DNA of 64,000 nucleotides from positions 22,344,512 to 22,408,511 of the forward strand of contig CM060850.1 in assembly GCA_030737835.1 (NCBI GenBank), read 5' to 3'. This stretch comes from Acorus gramineus. Lineage: Eukaryota; Streptophyta; Magnoliopsida; Acorales; Acoraceae. The translations under genes were made by a program, and so were the position numbers. Under the pieces are notes generated by a model. That model was not told the origin of the DNA and searched no databases. It saw nothing but the letters and a program-made list of their open reading frames with translations. Below, piece by piece: positions 10,492 through 22,187 of this stretch (position 1 is the stretch's first letter; every line of letters begins with the position of its first letter).

Positions 10492-11231
10492 CTGGGTATC
10501 ACCACTCTTTTAATATATAAAAAAATTGTTTCTAAAATATTTAAAATTTTTAGATTTAATTAAATCTTAATAGTTTTTTTATTTATGATAAATATTCAGA
10601 TTTTAATCAGAGAGATTTCAGGATATATATATAGAAAAATTTATAAAATGATTTATATCTCATAACTAAAAATAGTTTTTGTAACTAAAAATCAAATTTC
10701 AAAGAATTTTAAAATATATTCGATGTAAATTTAATTGATCAAATTTATCTCAGAATATCCTAAAGTAACTATAGGATATCTAAATATCTCATATATTTTC
10801 TAGTTTGATCTCACTTTGAAATTTAAATTCAAAATTCAAATTTAAATTTAAATTTAAAATTTGGATTTACATGGTATTTGAACTTTTTGTGCTAGACATT
10901 TTCCATAAGTAAGGTAAACATAGCAGATATCTTTATTCTGAACAAAATATAATGCAATACTAATTTTTTAATAAAATTTATCAATGATTTTGATCTGTTT
11001 ATAGTTATTATATTTTTTATTCATAATTTAATATTAATGCCTATAATGAAAAATAAGATTTCACGTATTTGTAGAACCAAACATTAGAAGACTAATATTT
11101 TATATGAAAACAAACAACTGAAATCATTTTCGTAAAATAATTTTAATATAACCAAATGCTAGAAATGAATTTTATTTTTCAGGAAACTTTTTCCTTGTAA
11201 AAGAAAATCCTTAGAAAATCAAACTACATGA

Positions 11232-12059
11232 AACCGGACCCTTACCCTCTGCAACCTTACGAGGGTCGACTGTTGCGTTCCGACCGTTGCCACCTCGAGA
11301 GCTAACAATCCGACCATTAGGCCAACTCGACCGTTGCCACCTCGAGCATTGAGAACTCGAGTTGTTGCTCCATCTCCCCATATAACCCTTGCCATCCACT
11401 CTCCTCCACTGGTGAAGAAACCCCCACACCTTCTCCATTGATCAGACCAACAACATCTCTTTCACCGAACAGGCCAGCAGCCCCTCCTCCTCTGAACTAA
11501 CTGGCAGCACCTCCTTCACCGAACAGTCTAACAACAACTCTTTCATTGTTGTGAATTTGATATCAGCAATGTCAGAGATGGTCAGACCTCTGAATCTCAT
11601 AAGTTTAATGTGTTTGATAGAATGCTTCAATGAAGTTTAATGTGCTTGAATTCAATGTTTTTTATTTACTGTTCCTGTATGAAAAATGAGGATGTGGAAT
11701 GTGTTTGGTGTGAGTTTGTAAGCTTCAATCCAATGTTTGATGTATTGTTCTTGTGCTTCAATGGAAATCAAACTATTTTGGAATGTGTTTTGGTTTGACT
11801 GCTTCAAATCAGTGTTCTATATCTTGTGCTTCAATGGATTTCAATTTAATCAAACAGTATTATTGACTTTTTAAACAAAATAGTGTAATACACATTGAAG
11901 AAAATGACATATTTTTATTCATTTTGAATGTCAAACTATATTACATGTTCTATGTCCACAATGTTGAACTAAAATGTTGAAAGAAAAAAAAAATTTGAAA
12001 ACACTTGGTTCCTCTACAAGCCCTTCTTATTTGATCTGTTCTTTGGTTTCTTTTGTTGC
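11232..12059. other. Non-coding stretch inside the older TIR element
   Basis: Contains short imperfect repeats: GTTGCCACCTCGAG-type repeats at 11250-11350 and loosely repeated units with TTCAATG..GTGCTTCAATGG at 11620-11850. No convincing gene; the short open frames here are compositionally repetitive and unrecognised. Confidence 0.5.
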
Positions 12060-12480
12060 TGCTTGATCTGAAGTCCACAGTATGCCCTCCAGGTCCAGTT
12101 CAGTCCATTCTCCTTTCTCTGAAGTCTGCTAGTCTGCCTCCAGGTCTAGTCAGTCCCTAGTTCAATCAATCCTCCTGTCTAAAGTTTGCCCTCCAGATCT
12201 ACACTCCAGGTCCAGGCAGTCCTCAATTTGAAATCTGCCCTCTAGGTCTAGTTTACTCCCTTGTCCTCTATCTGCACTCTAGGTCCAGTCCAGGTCCTCT
12301 TTTGAAAGCATCCACCACTCCAAGTCCATGTCCATGTCCTCTGTCTGCAACCTGCATTCCAGGTACATGTCAGTTAAGTCAATCCTCTGTCATACATGCT
12401 TGGTCAGTCCAATTCATAGCATATAATCTGTTCAAACCTGCTACACTCAAGGTCCAAGTCCAGGTTAGTGTTGTATAATA
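12060..12480. repeat. Degenerate tandem repeat with CCAGGTCCAG motif
   Basis: The motif CC(A/T)CCAGGTC(C/T)AGT followed by CAGTCC recurs about every 40-60 bp with much variation. It is pyrimidine-rich and non-coding on both strands. Confidence 0.55.
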
Positions 12481-13109
12481 TGAGTGATATCTGACAAGTT
12501 CTAAACTTCTAATTGCATCCAACATCATATACAACATTAAAGTTCAAACAATAGTTCCCAAACTGATATTCAAATCAAATGACATAAGCAATTATTCCAA
12601 TAAAGCAGAGATCTTTTTTCTTTTTCTTTTTTTTTAGAAGAAAAAAAGCAAAGATCTTCTTGAAATCTTTGCTAAAACAAATAACTAGTATTAGTCAAAC
12701 ATTCAGAAAAAATAATAATCATATATACACGTCTCCCATTCGACAATTTCTAATTGTATCCAACATCACATACAAACACGAAGATGAGACCAATCATCCC
12801 CACCCTAAAAATTTCAAGTTTAAAGCTGACATCCTCTTCTTAATAGAAGAATGTCTACCTAATCAAAGTTACTATAATTGTTCATTAAGCTGGTATCCCT
12901 TTGCTTTTCAAGGATAATCTCAATGAGCTACTCAAAGTGCTTAACAACAATAATCAATCAAAACTCACAAATCAAAGTGCTTAACAACAACAATCCATCA
13001 AAACCCATTGATCACAACAATCAAACCAAAATCACATACAACAAAAAAAAAAAAAACCCAGATATTAGAGTGTACCAAAAGAGGGGGGAGCTTGACGAGT
13101 TGGAGAAGT

Positions 13110-13370
13110 TTCCGGCGCTTGGAGTGGTTTCCGGCACTTGAGAGGGGGGGGGGGATGAGGGTCGACATGATCTAAGACGACGAGATCTAAGGCGACGAGA
13201 TCCAAGCCTTCTTTTCTTCGAGCACGGGATCGGACGGTGACAGCACAGATTCTTGGAGTGGTTTCTGGCGCTTGAGGGGGGGTGAGGGTCGACGAGATCC
13301 AAGGCGACGAGCAAGCCTCCTCTTCTTCGAGCACGAGATCAGACGGTGACAACACAGATTCTCAAAAAGA
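13110..13370. repeat. Imperfect tandem duplication (about 120-140 bp units) near the end of the older TIR element
   Basis: The unit runs from GGAGTGGTTTCCGGC through GAGGGTCGAC and CGAGATCCAA to TTCGAGCAC..GACGGTGACA..ACAGATTC, and occurs twice. Closely related units occur at about 38985-39250 in the second copy of this TIR family, which shows that the two elements are relatives. Confidence 0.6.
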
Positions 13371-13619
13371 AAACAAAACCAAACTCTAGTGAAGCATCTG
13401 AGAGAAAGGGAAAAGTTAACATGAAGTATACAGGGGTAAATCGGTAAAATCCAATGTGAGGTTAAAGATTGGTTAGCTTTTAGTTAAATTAACTGACAGA
13501 AGGGGGTATCTGGATTTTGAGTAAGTTTACAGGGGGTTATATGGATTTATCGAAAAGTCAGGGGGTTATGTGGATATAGGTAAGATTACAGTGGGTTGTA
13601 TGGATTTTTCCCATAAAAA

Positions 13620-14036
13620 AAGGGATCGAATCCAGTTGGGTTAGTACTGAACTGCACAACATGAAAATGAAACTGCATCACTTATAAATCGAACTGCACA
13701 TATATATTTCACTTTCTTATTGGATCCAATCAGCTATTCAAAAAACTATGAATTCTTAAGTATCATCAGTATACAATAGGAGAGTGAAATATATACCCAA
13801 CAATTGGTTGTACAGTTCGATTTATAGGTGGTGTAGTTCGATTTTCACGTCGTCTAGTTCAGTACTGATCGGACTAACCGGATCCAGCGAATTCCTAAGT
13901 ATCATCAGTATACAATATGAGAGTAAAATATATACTCAACAATTGGTTGTACAGTTCGATTTATAGGTGATGCAGTTCGATTTTCACGTCGTCTAGTTCA
14001 GTACTGATTGGATCCAGTCCTGACTGGATCCGGTCT
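13620..14036. mobile_element. MITE with long inverted ends and a 139-bp tandem duplication
   Basis: The left part (13625-13730) is the inverse of the right part (13930-14030): both contain GAACTGCA / TGCAGTTC, TATAAATCGAACTG / CAGTTCGATTTATA and a GGATCCAGT-type end. On the right side a segment starting at the GAATTC at 13750 is repeated from 13889 (period 139 bp), giving two copies of the right arm. It lies directly beside the end of the older TIR element. Confidence 0.65.
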
Positions 14037-14040
14037 CAAA

Positions 14041-14483
14041 AAAAAAAATGGAACCTCGTAGATTTTTATTTATTTATTTTTATTAAAAATGGTTTTTTGA
14101 ATGATGAAACACAGTGTCGAGTCACAATCCTTTCACAAAATCTAATAATGATAATGCATATAAGTTCACTTATTTGAAAACAGTTTTTAGCTTTTAAAAA
14201 GTTAAAATCTTTTAAAAAGTTAAAATCCTAGTCAAAAAAATTATGTCAAATGCACACGTATGAATAATAAGATTTTAAATAAAGTAGTTTAATTAGAGTT
14301 TTGATTCTTGAAAAACGCATTTCTACGCTTTTTAAAAAATAATATTTTTGCACTAAAAGCTATAAGTAACTTTTTAATTAAGCATTCTTCCTGAAACCCA
14401 TTTAGTAACATGTTTGAGCTTTCTGTTTAGTTAAAAAGCAAAATCACCCACGATCGTGTTACCAAACGGACCCTAATAAGTAG
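14041..14483. other. AT-rich non-coding sequence
   Basis: AT-rich sequence with a likely MITE end at 14455-14474 (GTTACCAAACGGACCCTAA, a common hAT/PIF-type terminus). The opposite end was not found. No gene is visible. Confidence 0.45.
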
Positions 14484-15503
14484 TGTGGTGGATGAAATCA
14501 GGTTCTCCACTTCTGGGCCGGATCAACATAGATTCAAGCTTTTGAAGTTGGACCAAGATGATGTTAACGCTGACTCCACTTCACGACGATCCAGGGCAAG
14601 TTCCATCTGCTCACCATCCTCCTTCTTCTTAAGCCTTCAAACACCTGAAACTCACACCAGTGTGGTGCCGGCTAACGCCCCTCCGGCGCTCAAGTCAGTG
14701 ACTCCTCCATGATAAGAAGAAGAAGACTATAGAATTCTTAAGCGCAAGTAAGGGAGAGAGAGAGAGAGAGAGTGCATACCTTGAGGGGGAGGTGATGTCC
14801 CCCTTTTATACTAGAGAAGGGGCGCGCCGAGCTTAGCCTTGTGGAGTGAGCATATAATGAGATTGAATCTTCCCGTGGCTCTTGGATTTGTGGACACGTA
14901 TCACCTTGGGATTGCCATACTACAACCGATTTTCTTACATCTAGTTCTTTTCCTGTGTCAAGGAATATCCCCTTGGTTAACTGTTATTTTACAAGGGTGG
15001 GTGCATGGCCGACCTGCATTCCGGTTCAGGTATTATGGTTTGGACAGCTTGTACTTCAAAGTGGACTTTTTGTATTCGGCCATCTTAACTTGGTCGGACA
15101 ACACTTATGCGTTCGTCCTTGGTCGGTCAAGAATTAAACATCCGGCCTGTGCGAAAGTTCGACTTGACCTGGTCAGGCAATATCGTGTACTCGACATGAT
15201 GAGGGAGATGGGCCTGTTTAACCAGTGGGGTAATTTGGGCCTTTGGGCTTTCTCATCTTGGATCACTTGTCAATAATAATAGGCGTATCTACGCTTAACT
15301 CTCATACTTATGCAATCTTATTCCTTATTCCTTTCTGTGACAAATTCGATCTCCTACAATGCCCTCTTCTTTTGGTCTCTCGATTACTTGGGAGATCAGA
15401 AGAACCGAACTTCAGGAGACCCGACCAGCTTACAAGCTTGTCCGCCAAGTTTTCTGGACTGATTGGACTTAATCCTTGGGCTTAGCGATTTGCTGGTGTG
15501 ACA
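14484..15503 (-). repeat. 3' LTR of the outer Tat-like Ty3/gypsy retrotransposon
   Basis: Read on the minus strand, it begins TGTCACACCAGCAAATCGC at 15503, directly after a purine-rich GGGTGACAAG, and ends near 14484 in CCACCACA. A TATA box (TATAAAAGGGGG at 14799-14810) sits where U3 meets R, followed by a CT repeat and by the R/U5 region with GACTTGAGCGCCGGAGGGGC, a sequence style typical of plant Tat-group LTRs. The 5' LTR is missing: the right side is cut by the element at about 37.8 kb. The end coordinates are accurate to a few bases. Confidence 0.72.
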
Positions 15504-15625
15504 CTTGTCACCCTTTATGTATTTTCCTCATTAAATGCCACCTGGAAGGTGACTCCCAACATTCAATTTTGCTGCCTCATTTTCCCAAACGATCGTGGCA
15601 CTTTTAAATTTCCACTCCCAGTTTC

Positions 15626-15640
15626 CTATATATAACTGCT
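15626..15640 (+). promoter_or_regulatory. TATA box of the antisense ORF in the outer retrotransposon
   Basis: CTATATATAACTGC lies about 100 bp upstream of the ATG at 15731 on the plus strand, followed by a pyrimidine-rich leader, the usual layout of a plant pol II core promoter. It would transcribe the extra ORF against the direction of gag and pol. Confidence 0.55.
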
Positions 15641-15730
15641 CCTCTCTTCTCATTTCCTTTTTATCTTCTACAAGTCTTGTGTTGCCTTGAATCAATCAAA
15701 ACTCCTTTGCACTCTTCTTTTCTTGTCCCA

Positions 15731-17140
15731 ATGGCGCGTTTTCCTGACAACCTAATAGTCGAAGAGTATGTGGGAGAGATGCCTCCTCCTCCAGACCCTG
15801 AATTGCTCATTCTATTCTCCGGCCAGATCAAGGCGGGCATGCTCACTTTTTCATTATCTCTTGTGATAATGGAGTTTCTGAGTTTCTTCGGCATCCATCC
15901 TCTCCAACTCGTCCCGGGAACCTACCGCATCCTGATGGCTCTCACTGCCCTCAACCACGCTTGCAGTATAAACCTCAGGCTAAACGAGGTGCGAAGCCTC
16001 TATGTCCTGAAGCTTCTCAACGACAGGGGCAAGACATTTTAAGTGGCGAGATCGGCATCAAGGGAGTTAATAAAAAATGCCCAAGAATTTGTGTATGACT
16101 GGAGGCATAAAGTTTTCAAAATTCAAGGCGCATGGATGCCTGAAGGTTGCATGTACTAGATCTCTCTTTACTGGAGGAATTCAGCATTGGGTTCTGGTCC
16201 GCGTTCCTTCCTTGCCTCATAAATTATATATTTTATGTTACCTTCCCTCCTTTTTTTATATCGTTTTCTTTCTTTCTTAGGGGAATTTTCCCTCAATGAA
16301 TGTCCTCCGCAAGAGAGCCTCCACATGGGGGACATAGATCGTGCCCTAGGCTTATGTGACAGGAGTAGGAAGACTTTGCTGGGCGCCCCCCTTTCTGGCC
16401 TTCGTACACCTCCACCTTCGGTTCCCCTTCTCCAGCAGGTCGGGGCCTTCGTCGAGATGTCCCCCGCTACTCCTTGGGGCGACGTCTCCAGTTCTACTTC
16501 TGGTGGAGGAGGAGGTGTTGTGAGAAGGTCGCATCGACTCCGCAAGGTGGCGGTGATCAGCTGTGCCGTATCCATCAACGATCGTGATCGAGGAAGGCCA
16601 GGGAGTACTCTCCACAGGCACTCCCTCTCCGGTCCATCAGAAAACCCCTTCTTCACCGATAGCCTTTGCCCATCATTCCCCCTCGCTAGAGGATCAGGCT
16701 GAGCTCGCCCCAAACTCTCCAATGGCTGCCAAGGAGCCAGAAGTTGCAATGCCTGTTCCACCGTCTTTAGTGCAAGTGCCTGACCAAATCCGTGGCGCCA
16801 GTTCTCCTCAGTTCATGTCGGAACACAACCCTAGTCCTCCTCGGTTTGTGCCTGACTCTTGCATGAGGGGTGGCATCCCGTTTGTGGTGGCCCCAGCTAT
16901 TCCCCATAGTGGTAGCAGCTCAGCTTGGAACTCCATCATCACCATCCAGGAAGTGGCTGAGCAGTTGAGGCTTTTAATCAAGGAGGAGGAGGAAGAAGAA
17001 GAGAGGCCCAAAGACTTCTACGTCGGGTTCTACGCCGACTACCTTGCGGGACGCAATGGGGAGCCCTTTCCTACATCGGACCGACTAGAGAACATATACA
17101 ACACCTCCCTTCATGCGAGGCAATTTGGACGTTACGTTGG
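15731..17140 (+). pseudogene. Antisense 'putative gypsy-type transposon' ORF of the outer retrotransposon, disrupted
   Basis: The ATG at 15731 opens MARFPDNLIVEEYVGEMPPP, followed by the family pattern FSGQIKAGMLTFSLSLVIME, LSFFGIHPLQLVPGTYRILM, then RSLYVLKL. This matches the extra ORF domain (putative gypsy-type transposon, PF04195 style) known from plant Tat elements, often encoded antisense to pol. A TAA at about 16040 and a TAG at about 16157 break the first block (DWRHKVFKIQGAWMP follows). A Pro/Ser-rich region and an acidic Glu run (about 16981-17001) come next. The frame ends in RQFGRYVG where the inner element is inserted at 17140; beyond the insertion, at 36162-36219, the frame stays open to a TAA. 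Confidence 0.65.
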
Positions 17141-18412
17141 TGTCGGTATCGGATTTCGGAAGGGGTGTTGGTCGGTTGTTCTCCGGAAAGCCTTCCTCCT
17201 TCTTCTTCTGGTCCTTTGGGGTCCGCGTGTGTGGGGGTTCTTCGGAGACTCGGATCTGGTGCGCGCCTTGGCAAGCTCGATCGGATCATCTCTCGTGGTG
17301 GGGGGTTTTTTTCGTTCCTTGCTGAGGTGGCCGATGGGTCCTCAGGAGGATTCAGGGGTGGTTGTGATCGCCACCTGCTTTTCTGAAAGAGCAAGAAAAG
17401 TTGAGGGTGGATTTGATCACCTTCGTGGGGGAGTTTGTGGGATCTCCGCTACGAGACACGGGCATGCCGTACACAGAGGTGAAGACATGGATCCTCTTCT
17501 GCTTCGGGAACTTGACTAAAGGAGAGTTGGGACTCAAGGGGGCTAGGGGAAGGTCCGGCTAGTCGGATTTAGCCGCCTAGTGAGGGGCGGCTGGTTAGAA
17601 GTAGCCGCCTGGGACCTGGTTCAACTTGGGCAAAACCTAGGTAGGGTTTGGTTTTGGGTGTTTGGCAAAGGTTAAGCTATGTTTAACCTGGGTTTTGGAG
17701 AGTGGATTTGGAGAGTGATTTGGTGTAGAAAATGAATTTCTCTCTCACTTTCTCTCTCAAGGGTTTTGAAATGGTGGTGTGGGGGGTGTAGAAATGTGAA
17801 TGGATTGGGAGTGTTGTAAAAGATTTTATGATTGTGGGCGATGATGAAGAAGTGCTTGGAGACCCCTATTTATAGTAAAAAGGGTGTAGGGAGGTGTCTA
17901 CTAGACAATAGATCAAAATGGGTAATAAGGTGCTTGATTTGACCTCTCAATAGATCTTTGTTCTCTAACAATGTCCAGGTGAGGGGCGGCTAGTGACAAC
18001 TAGCCGCCCAGTGTGGGGTGGCCACTCTAAAGTAGCCGCCCCCATCATAATCTGTCAAACGTCCCATCTCTGAAAAGCGGTGGCTCGGGTCGGTTACTAA
18101 GGTTGAACCGGCTGAGATGGGGTGGCTAAAAAGGACAATCCGTCGCAATCATGCTTGCTTTATGTCCCATCCAGGAAGGCGGTCTGGGGTCGGTTGAAGG
18201 GTGGCTAGTTGAAACTAGCCGCCTGGTATGGAGCGGCTACTGTCAAGTAGCCGCTCATGTCCATGTCCCAGATTTTTCTAAGTGTTTAGACTAGGGTTTT
18301 CGGTTTTGGTTTCTAAATGAGTTTTCTATTTAGATGCCCAAATGTGATCATTTTTTAAGCATTACTTGAAGTATTTTCGTCTTTTTGGACGATCAAAATT
18401 GGGGTATCTACA
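17141..18412 (-). repeat. 3' LTR of the inner retrotransposon
   Basis: 1272 bp. On the minus strand it starts TGTAGATACCCCAATTTTGA and ends CCGATACCGACA. A TATA box (CTATAAATAG, about 17867-17877) is present. It is clearly similar along its length to 34936-36156, with small indels. It contains several GGCGGCTA..TAGCCGCC hairpins. Confidence 0.87.
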
Positions 18413-18428
18413 ATTGTCCCTCATCAGA
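18413..18428 (-). other. Polypurine tract of the inner retrotransposon
   Basis: On the minus strand TGATGAGGGACAAT lies directly before the LTR start TGTAGATACC, the position and style of the plus-strand primer in Tat-type elements. Confidence 0.65.
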
Positions 18429-21400
18429 CGGAGTCTTTTGTGCGAAGCAGAATGACTTCGACCAATGATAAGAAAAGAGACCTATTTTGGTCAGCCCGAC
18501 CTTCAAGAAATTTAGGACACATGACCAATACCATTCAGGGATTTAATCAGAGGATGGGTTTTGACTATAATAGTCATCTAAAGACTGATCCAGGTGGGAG
18601 AGTGAGAAAGAGTAAGGAAGCGAGTGATCCAACCCTCGGACGGGGTTCTTAGCCATCGTGCACGGAGCAGCCCAGCGTTAGTTTCATTGTGCCTACCGTA
18701 CCTGTGTTTGGGTAGCTCAACAAATCAAGGGGATATCGCAGACAGAAAGTAAAATAAAGTGTGTTTGATTTGGTGAATTAGATCATTTGAAAGACAAAGA
18801 TTCTGGAAAAGAACCAGAACTGAATGGTACTGGTAATTGTGGTAAAACTTAAAAAAGTTGTGTTTGATCAAGTAAGACTTGGAAATAACCAATACATGGT
18901 TGTTTGTTTTAGAAAACTTGAAAAATAAGTGTGTTTGAGAAGCTAGCAGGGGGCGGCTAGTGGTGTTTAGCCGACAGGGAGGGGCGGCTAGTGGTATTTA
19001 GCCGTCGGGCAAGAGGTGGCTACTCGCGGGTAGCCGTCGGTCGACTGGGTCTCTTATAACCGAAAAAAGACCCTCTCTCTCCCACACATTTTCAAAAACG
19101 GTCTCTCTTCCCTCTCTTCTTCTTCTTCTCCGTTTGAAACCGAAAAACCTTGATTTCCTTGACTTTGATTTGCTTAATTTCACCCTAGATCACTCCTTTC
19201 TTCTTGATTTCGAAACCCTAAGAACTTTTGGGTTCTCCTTTTTCTTGTGAAATCGAGGAAATGACGAAGGGGAAGAGGACGGCTTCGATGATGAAGCACC
19301 TCAGGTCTTCCCGGAAGCAGAGGGGGGCTGTCTCAAGGTCTAGCTCATCTGAGAGCAACGGGTCGGAGAGGGGGGTCGTGCGAGAGACGATCCAAACGGC
19401 GGAGACGCCATTGGGTGTGGGTGGAGGTGTGGGTGCATCCTTGGGTGCTGCCCCAGAGGCAGGGAGTGGTGTGATAGGGTATACACGCAAGAGGAGGCGT
19501 GGGGGCCAATCGGCGGTCGCCGAAGGCGCAGTTTTGGAGGCCGGAGGATCGGCCAAGGGCGCGGTCGAGGGGGTAGGGGCTGAGGGAGTTAGTGAGGAGG
19601 TGAGGGCGTCTTTGGACGCTATTGTGGGGATGTTGGATAGGGAGGCCACAGAGGCCAGGGCTGAGGAGGAGGAGAGAAGGGCTATGGGTGCCTTTGAGGT
19701 GTTGGCCTCTGGTGCGGTGGGCACGGAGGGAGTGTCGGAGGTTGAGGTTGGGGCCGAAGAGGCCGTGGGTGTCGGGGTTGAGGTTATAGAGGCCGGGGGC
19801 ACTGGTGAGGAGGAGGCCGAAGAGGAGGGGGATGATGAGGAGGGAGACGACGATGAGATGGACGATCCCGATGAGGCTGAGGTGGAGGCTCCTGGAGCCA
19901 CATGAGCCATGGTATTCTCCTAAGTCATTTTTGCATGCTATTCTCCTTTTTTATATGCTTAATGGTTTTGGTGTATGTCTAGGGGTAGTGTGGATATATA
20001 AGAAATGGTGTACAGTAGGAGATTTGATCACGGTGGGATTTTGGAGAGCATGGCATGAGAAGGGGCAAACTTTTATACATATTTATTTATGCATGCATAC
20101 ATATATATGAAAAAAAGGAGGGATGGTAAAAAAGAGTATATTGCATGTGTATTTAGTGACCTTGTATGCATATGTTTTTAATCATGGTGGGGTAAGAGGG
20201 GGGAGGGAATAAAATAGTAATTGATGTGCATATGATAGACGACCACGGTGGGATTTTGGTGAGCATGTTATGGAAAGGGGCAACCTTTATACATATTTAT
20301 TTTACTATGCATGTATAAGAGGAGTCATGGTGGAAGAAAAGGATATGTGATCATATGAAGAAATCCTATAGCAAGGGAGACTGAATTTTCTTTTAGGCTC
20401 ATATATTTCATGCTTTTATTTTATTTTTGGTATGTTTGAATATCTTTCTAAGCATGGTTTAGAATGAAAATTTTGTTTAGGATTCTCACCCTTCGGATGT
20501 CTTGGACTAACCCCCTTCTTCTGTTGTCTCAGCGGCCGAATCGCATTCGAGTTTTATGGCACGGGACCAAGAGGTGGTATGATTCCCTAAGGCCGGATAA
20601 GAGGAGTCTAGTGAATGGAGTAGGCTTTCACTCCTTCTTTCTGATCGAGCCGTTCCATGTCCACTGCCCTTATTTGGAGGCATTGGCAGAGAGATGGGAT
20701 CCAGAGAGCTGTGCCTTCATCCTCCCCATGGGCGTAGTGATGCCGATGTTGAAAGACGTCCAGCGGATCACTAGTCTTCAAGTTTTAGGAGAGGCGGTGA
20801 TTGCGGCTACATGTGCTGATTATAAGGCCCTCTTCCAAGAGCTGATTGGGGAGTGGGAGGTCGTCGAGCGGGAGAGGACGCTGAACCAAATCCCTCTGGG
20901 CCAGTTGTCGAGGCGGTATGGCCTTGGTTCCTTTACGCAGCGCCAGAAGGGTGAAGCAGTGGCTAGCTATGAGAGGAGGAGGTTGATGATCGAGGCTAGA
21001 GAGGCGGCCGCGTGCCCTTAGAGGGCACGGAGGGAGTTGAGAGCGTTCTTCCTCTACTTCTTTGGTAGGTACTCTTCGCGACAGCTTTCGACAAGGTTTC
21101 CTCTCATTCTCTGCTCCTGATGAGGGACCTAGAGATCATGGGACGCTTCGCTTGGGGAGCTGCGATGCTCGCCCACCTCTTCGTAGAACTCTCGAAGAAG
21201 GTGAAAAGGGCCGGGGGCAAGAACCTTGGCAGTTTTGCAGCATTTCTACAGGTATAGTTTAGTGAAGATAGAAATGATTTGGCTTATGTATATTTACTCT
21301 ACCTGACTTTGGTTTTGACTTTCTTTCCGCAGATTTTCGGGTACGAGCACTTTGCCATTGCTCGTCCGACTCAGCTGGTTTTCAACCGTGCCTTGCCTTG

Positions 21401-22187
21401 GGCCATGAGATGAGCACCTCCAGGGGCTTCCCACCTACGTCATCTTGCGCAGTTTCGGGATGCCTTCCGGGCTTTGAGAGAAGAAGAGGTATATATATTC
21501 TATATTTTCTATTTTTATCAAGTTTTCATTAAATTAAGCTCTCTTCCTTATGTTTGTTATATATTGTAGATGACTTGGAGGCCCTATACTGAGGAGGCTG
21601 TCCCCGAGGAGCTGTCGCAGGACATCTGGCTGATCTTCTTCAATAAGGTGGTCTTTCATGCGATCAGCCGGGTGGTCCGCCAGCTTGGGTACCATCAGTG
21701 GGTGCCCGTCAACCTGCCGAAGCGTCCTCCGATCCCGGTAGCTGGGATTCATTAGGACACGAACCTCCTGAGAAATTATGCAACATATGTGGCAGGATGG
21801 GTGAGCAGGAGGACTCTGGTGAAGCGTCTTCCCGAGGTGGTTAGCAACAAGGAGTACATGGCCTGGTATCGCCAGGAATATGTCGATATCCTCGGGACTC
21901 AGGACTATGGAGGAGGAGATCCCGGATGCCTACGTAAGAAAAAGCTCTCTCTCTCTTTTCTCCGTCCTTTCTTTCTTCTACTCCATATTAAAAGATGTGT
22001 TCTTGGTGCAGACTGAGCTGAATGAGTTGGAGAAGAAGCTTAAGGTTGCCAACGAGCACCTCTAAGCACGGGCCGAGCAGGTAGAGGGTTTGTGGGTGCA
22101 GGGGTGATGCTTACAGGACCAGGTTCAGGTCCTTGAGGCTCAGGTGGATGCTCTGTCGAGAGCAAGAGCTGATGGCGCTTCTTCCTC

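Larger units (their letters stand above)
8835..11231. mobile_element. AT-rich TIR element with AGGGTCCG ends
   Basis: The left end reads AGGGTCCGTTTGTTTCGATG. The right end is the inverse, with CATGAAACCGGACCCT. Only the first dozen bases match well, so the pairing is tentative. The interior is AT-rich without coding sequence and contains a further TIR element at 9160-10491. No clear target duplication was found. Confidence 0.4.
2326..13612. mobile_element. Older TIR element (about 11.3 kb with later insertions)
   Basis: The ends are long inverted repeats. At 2326-2442 the plus strand reads GGGAAAAATCCATATAACCC and continues with further copies of the CCATATAACCCCCTGTAA motif. At 13500-13612 the reverse complement of the same series occurs. 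Each arm is itself made of two or three imperfect tandem sub-repeats of about 60 bp. ATAAAAAAA follows the right end (13613-13621) and also occurs in the A-rich tract just left of the left end, a likely 9-bp target duplication blurred by poly-A slippage. The younger MULE at 2452-8675 is inserted 10 bp inside the left arm. No transposase of this element itself is visible; a related shorter copy ends at 39597. Confidence 0.65.

Noticed and set aside
16168-16761. 197-residue minus-strand frame overlapping the antisense ORF of the outer retrotransposon
   Set aside because: It is a shadow of the Pro/Ser-rich coding region on the plus strand and has no recognisable domain.
19218-19910. 230-residue Ser/Pro-rich minus-strand frame
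   Set aside because: Exact complement of the Gly/Glu-rich first exon of the PMD/coiled-coil ORF; the composition of the opposite strand explains it.
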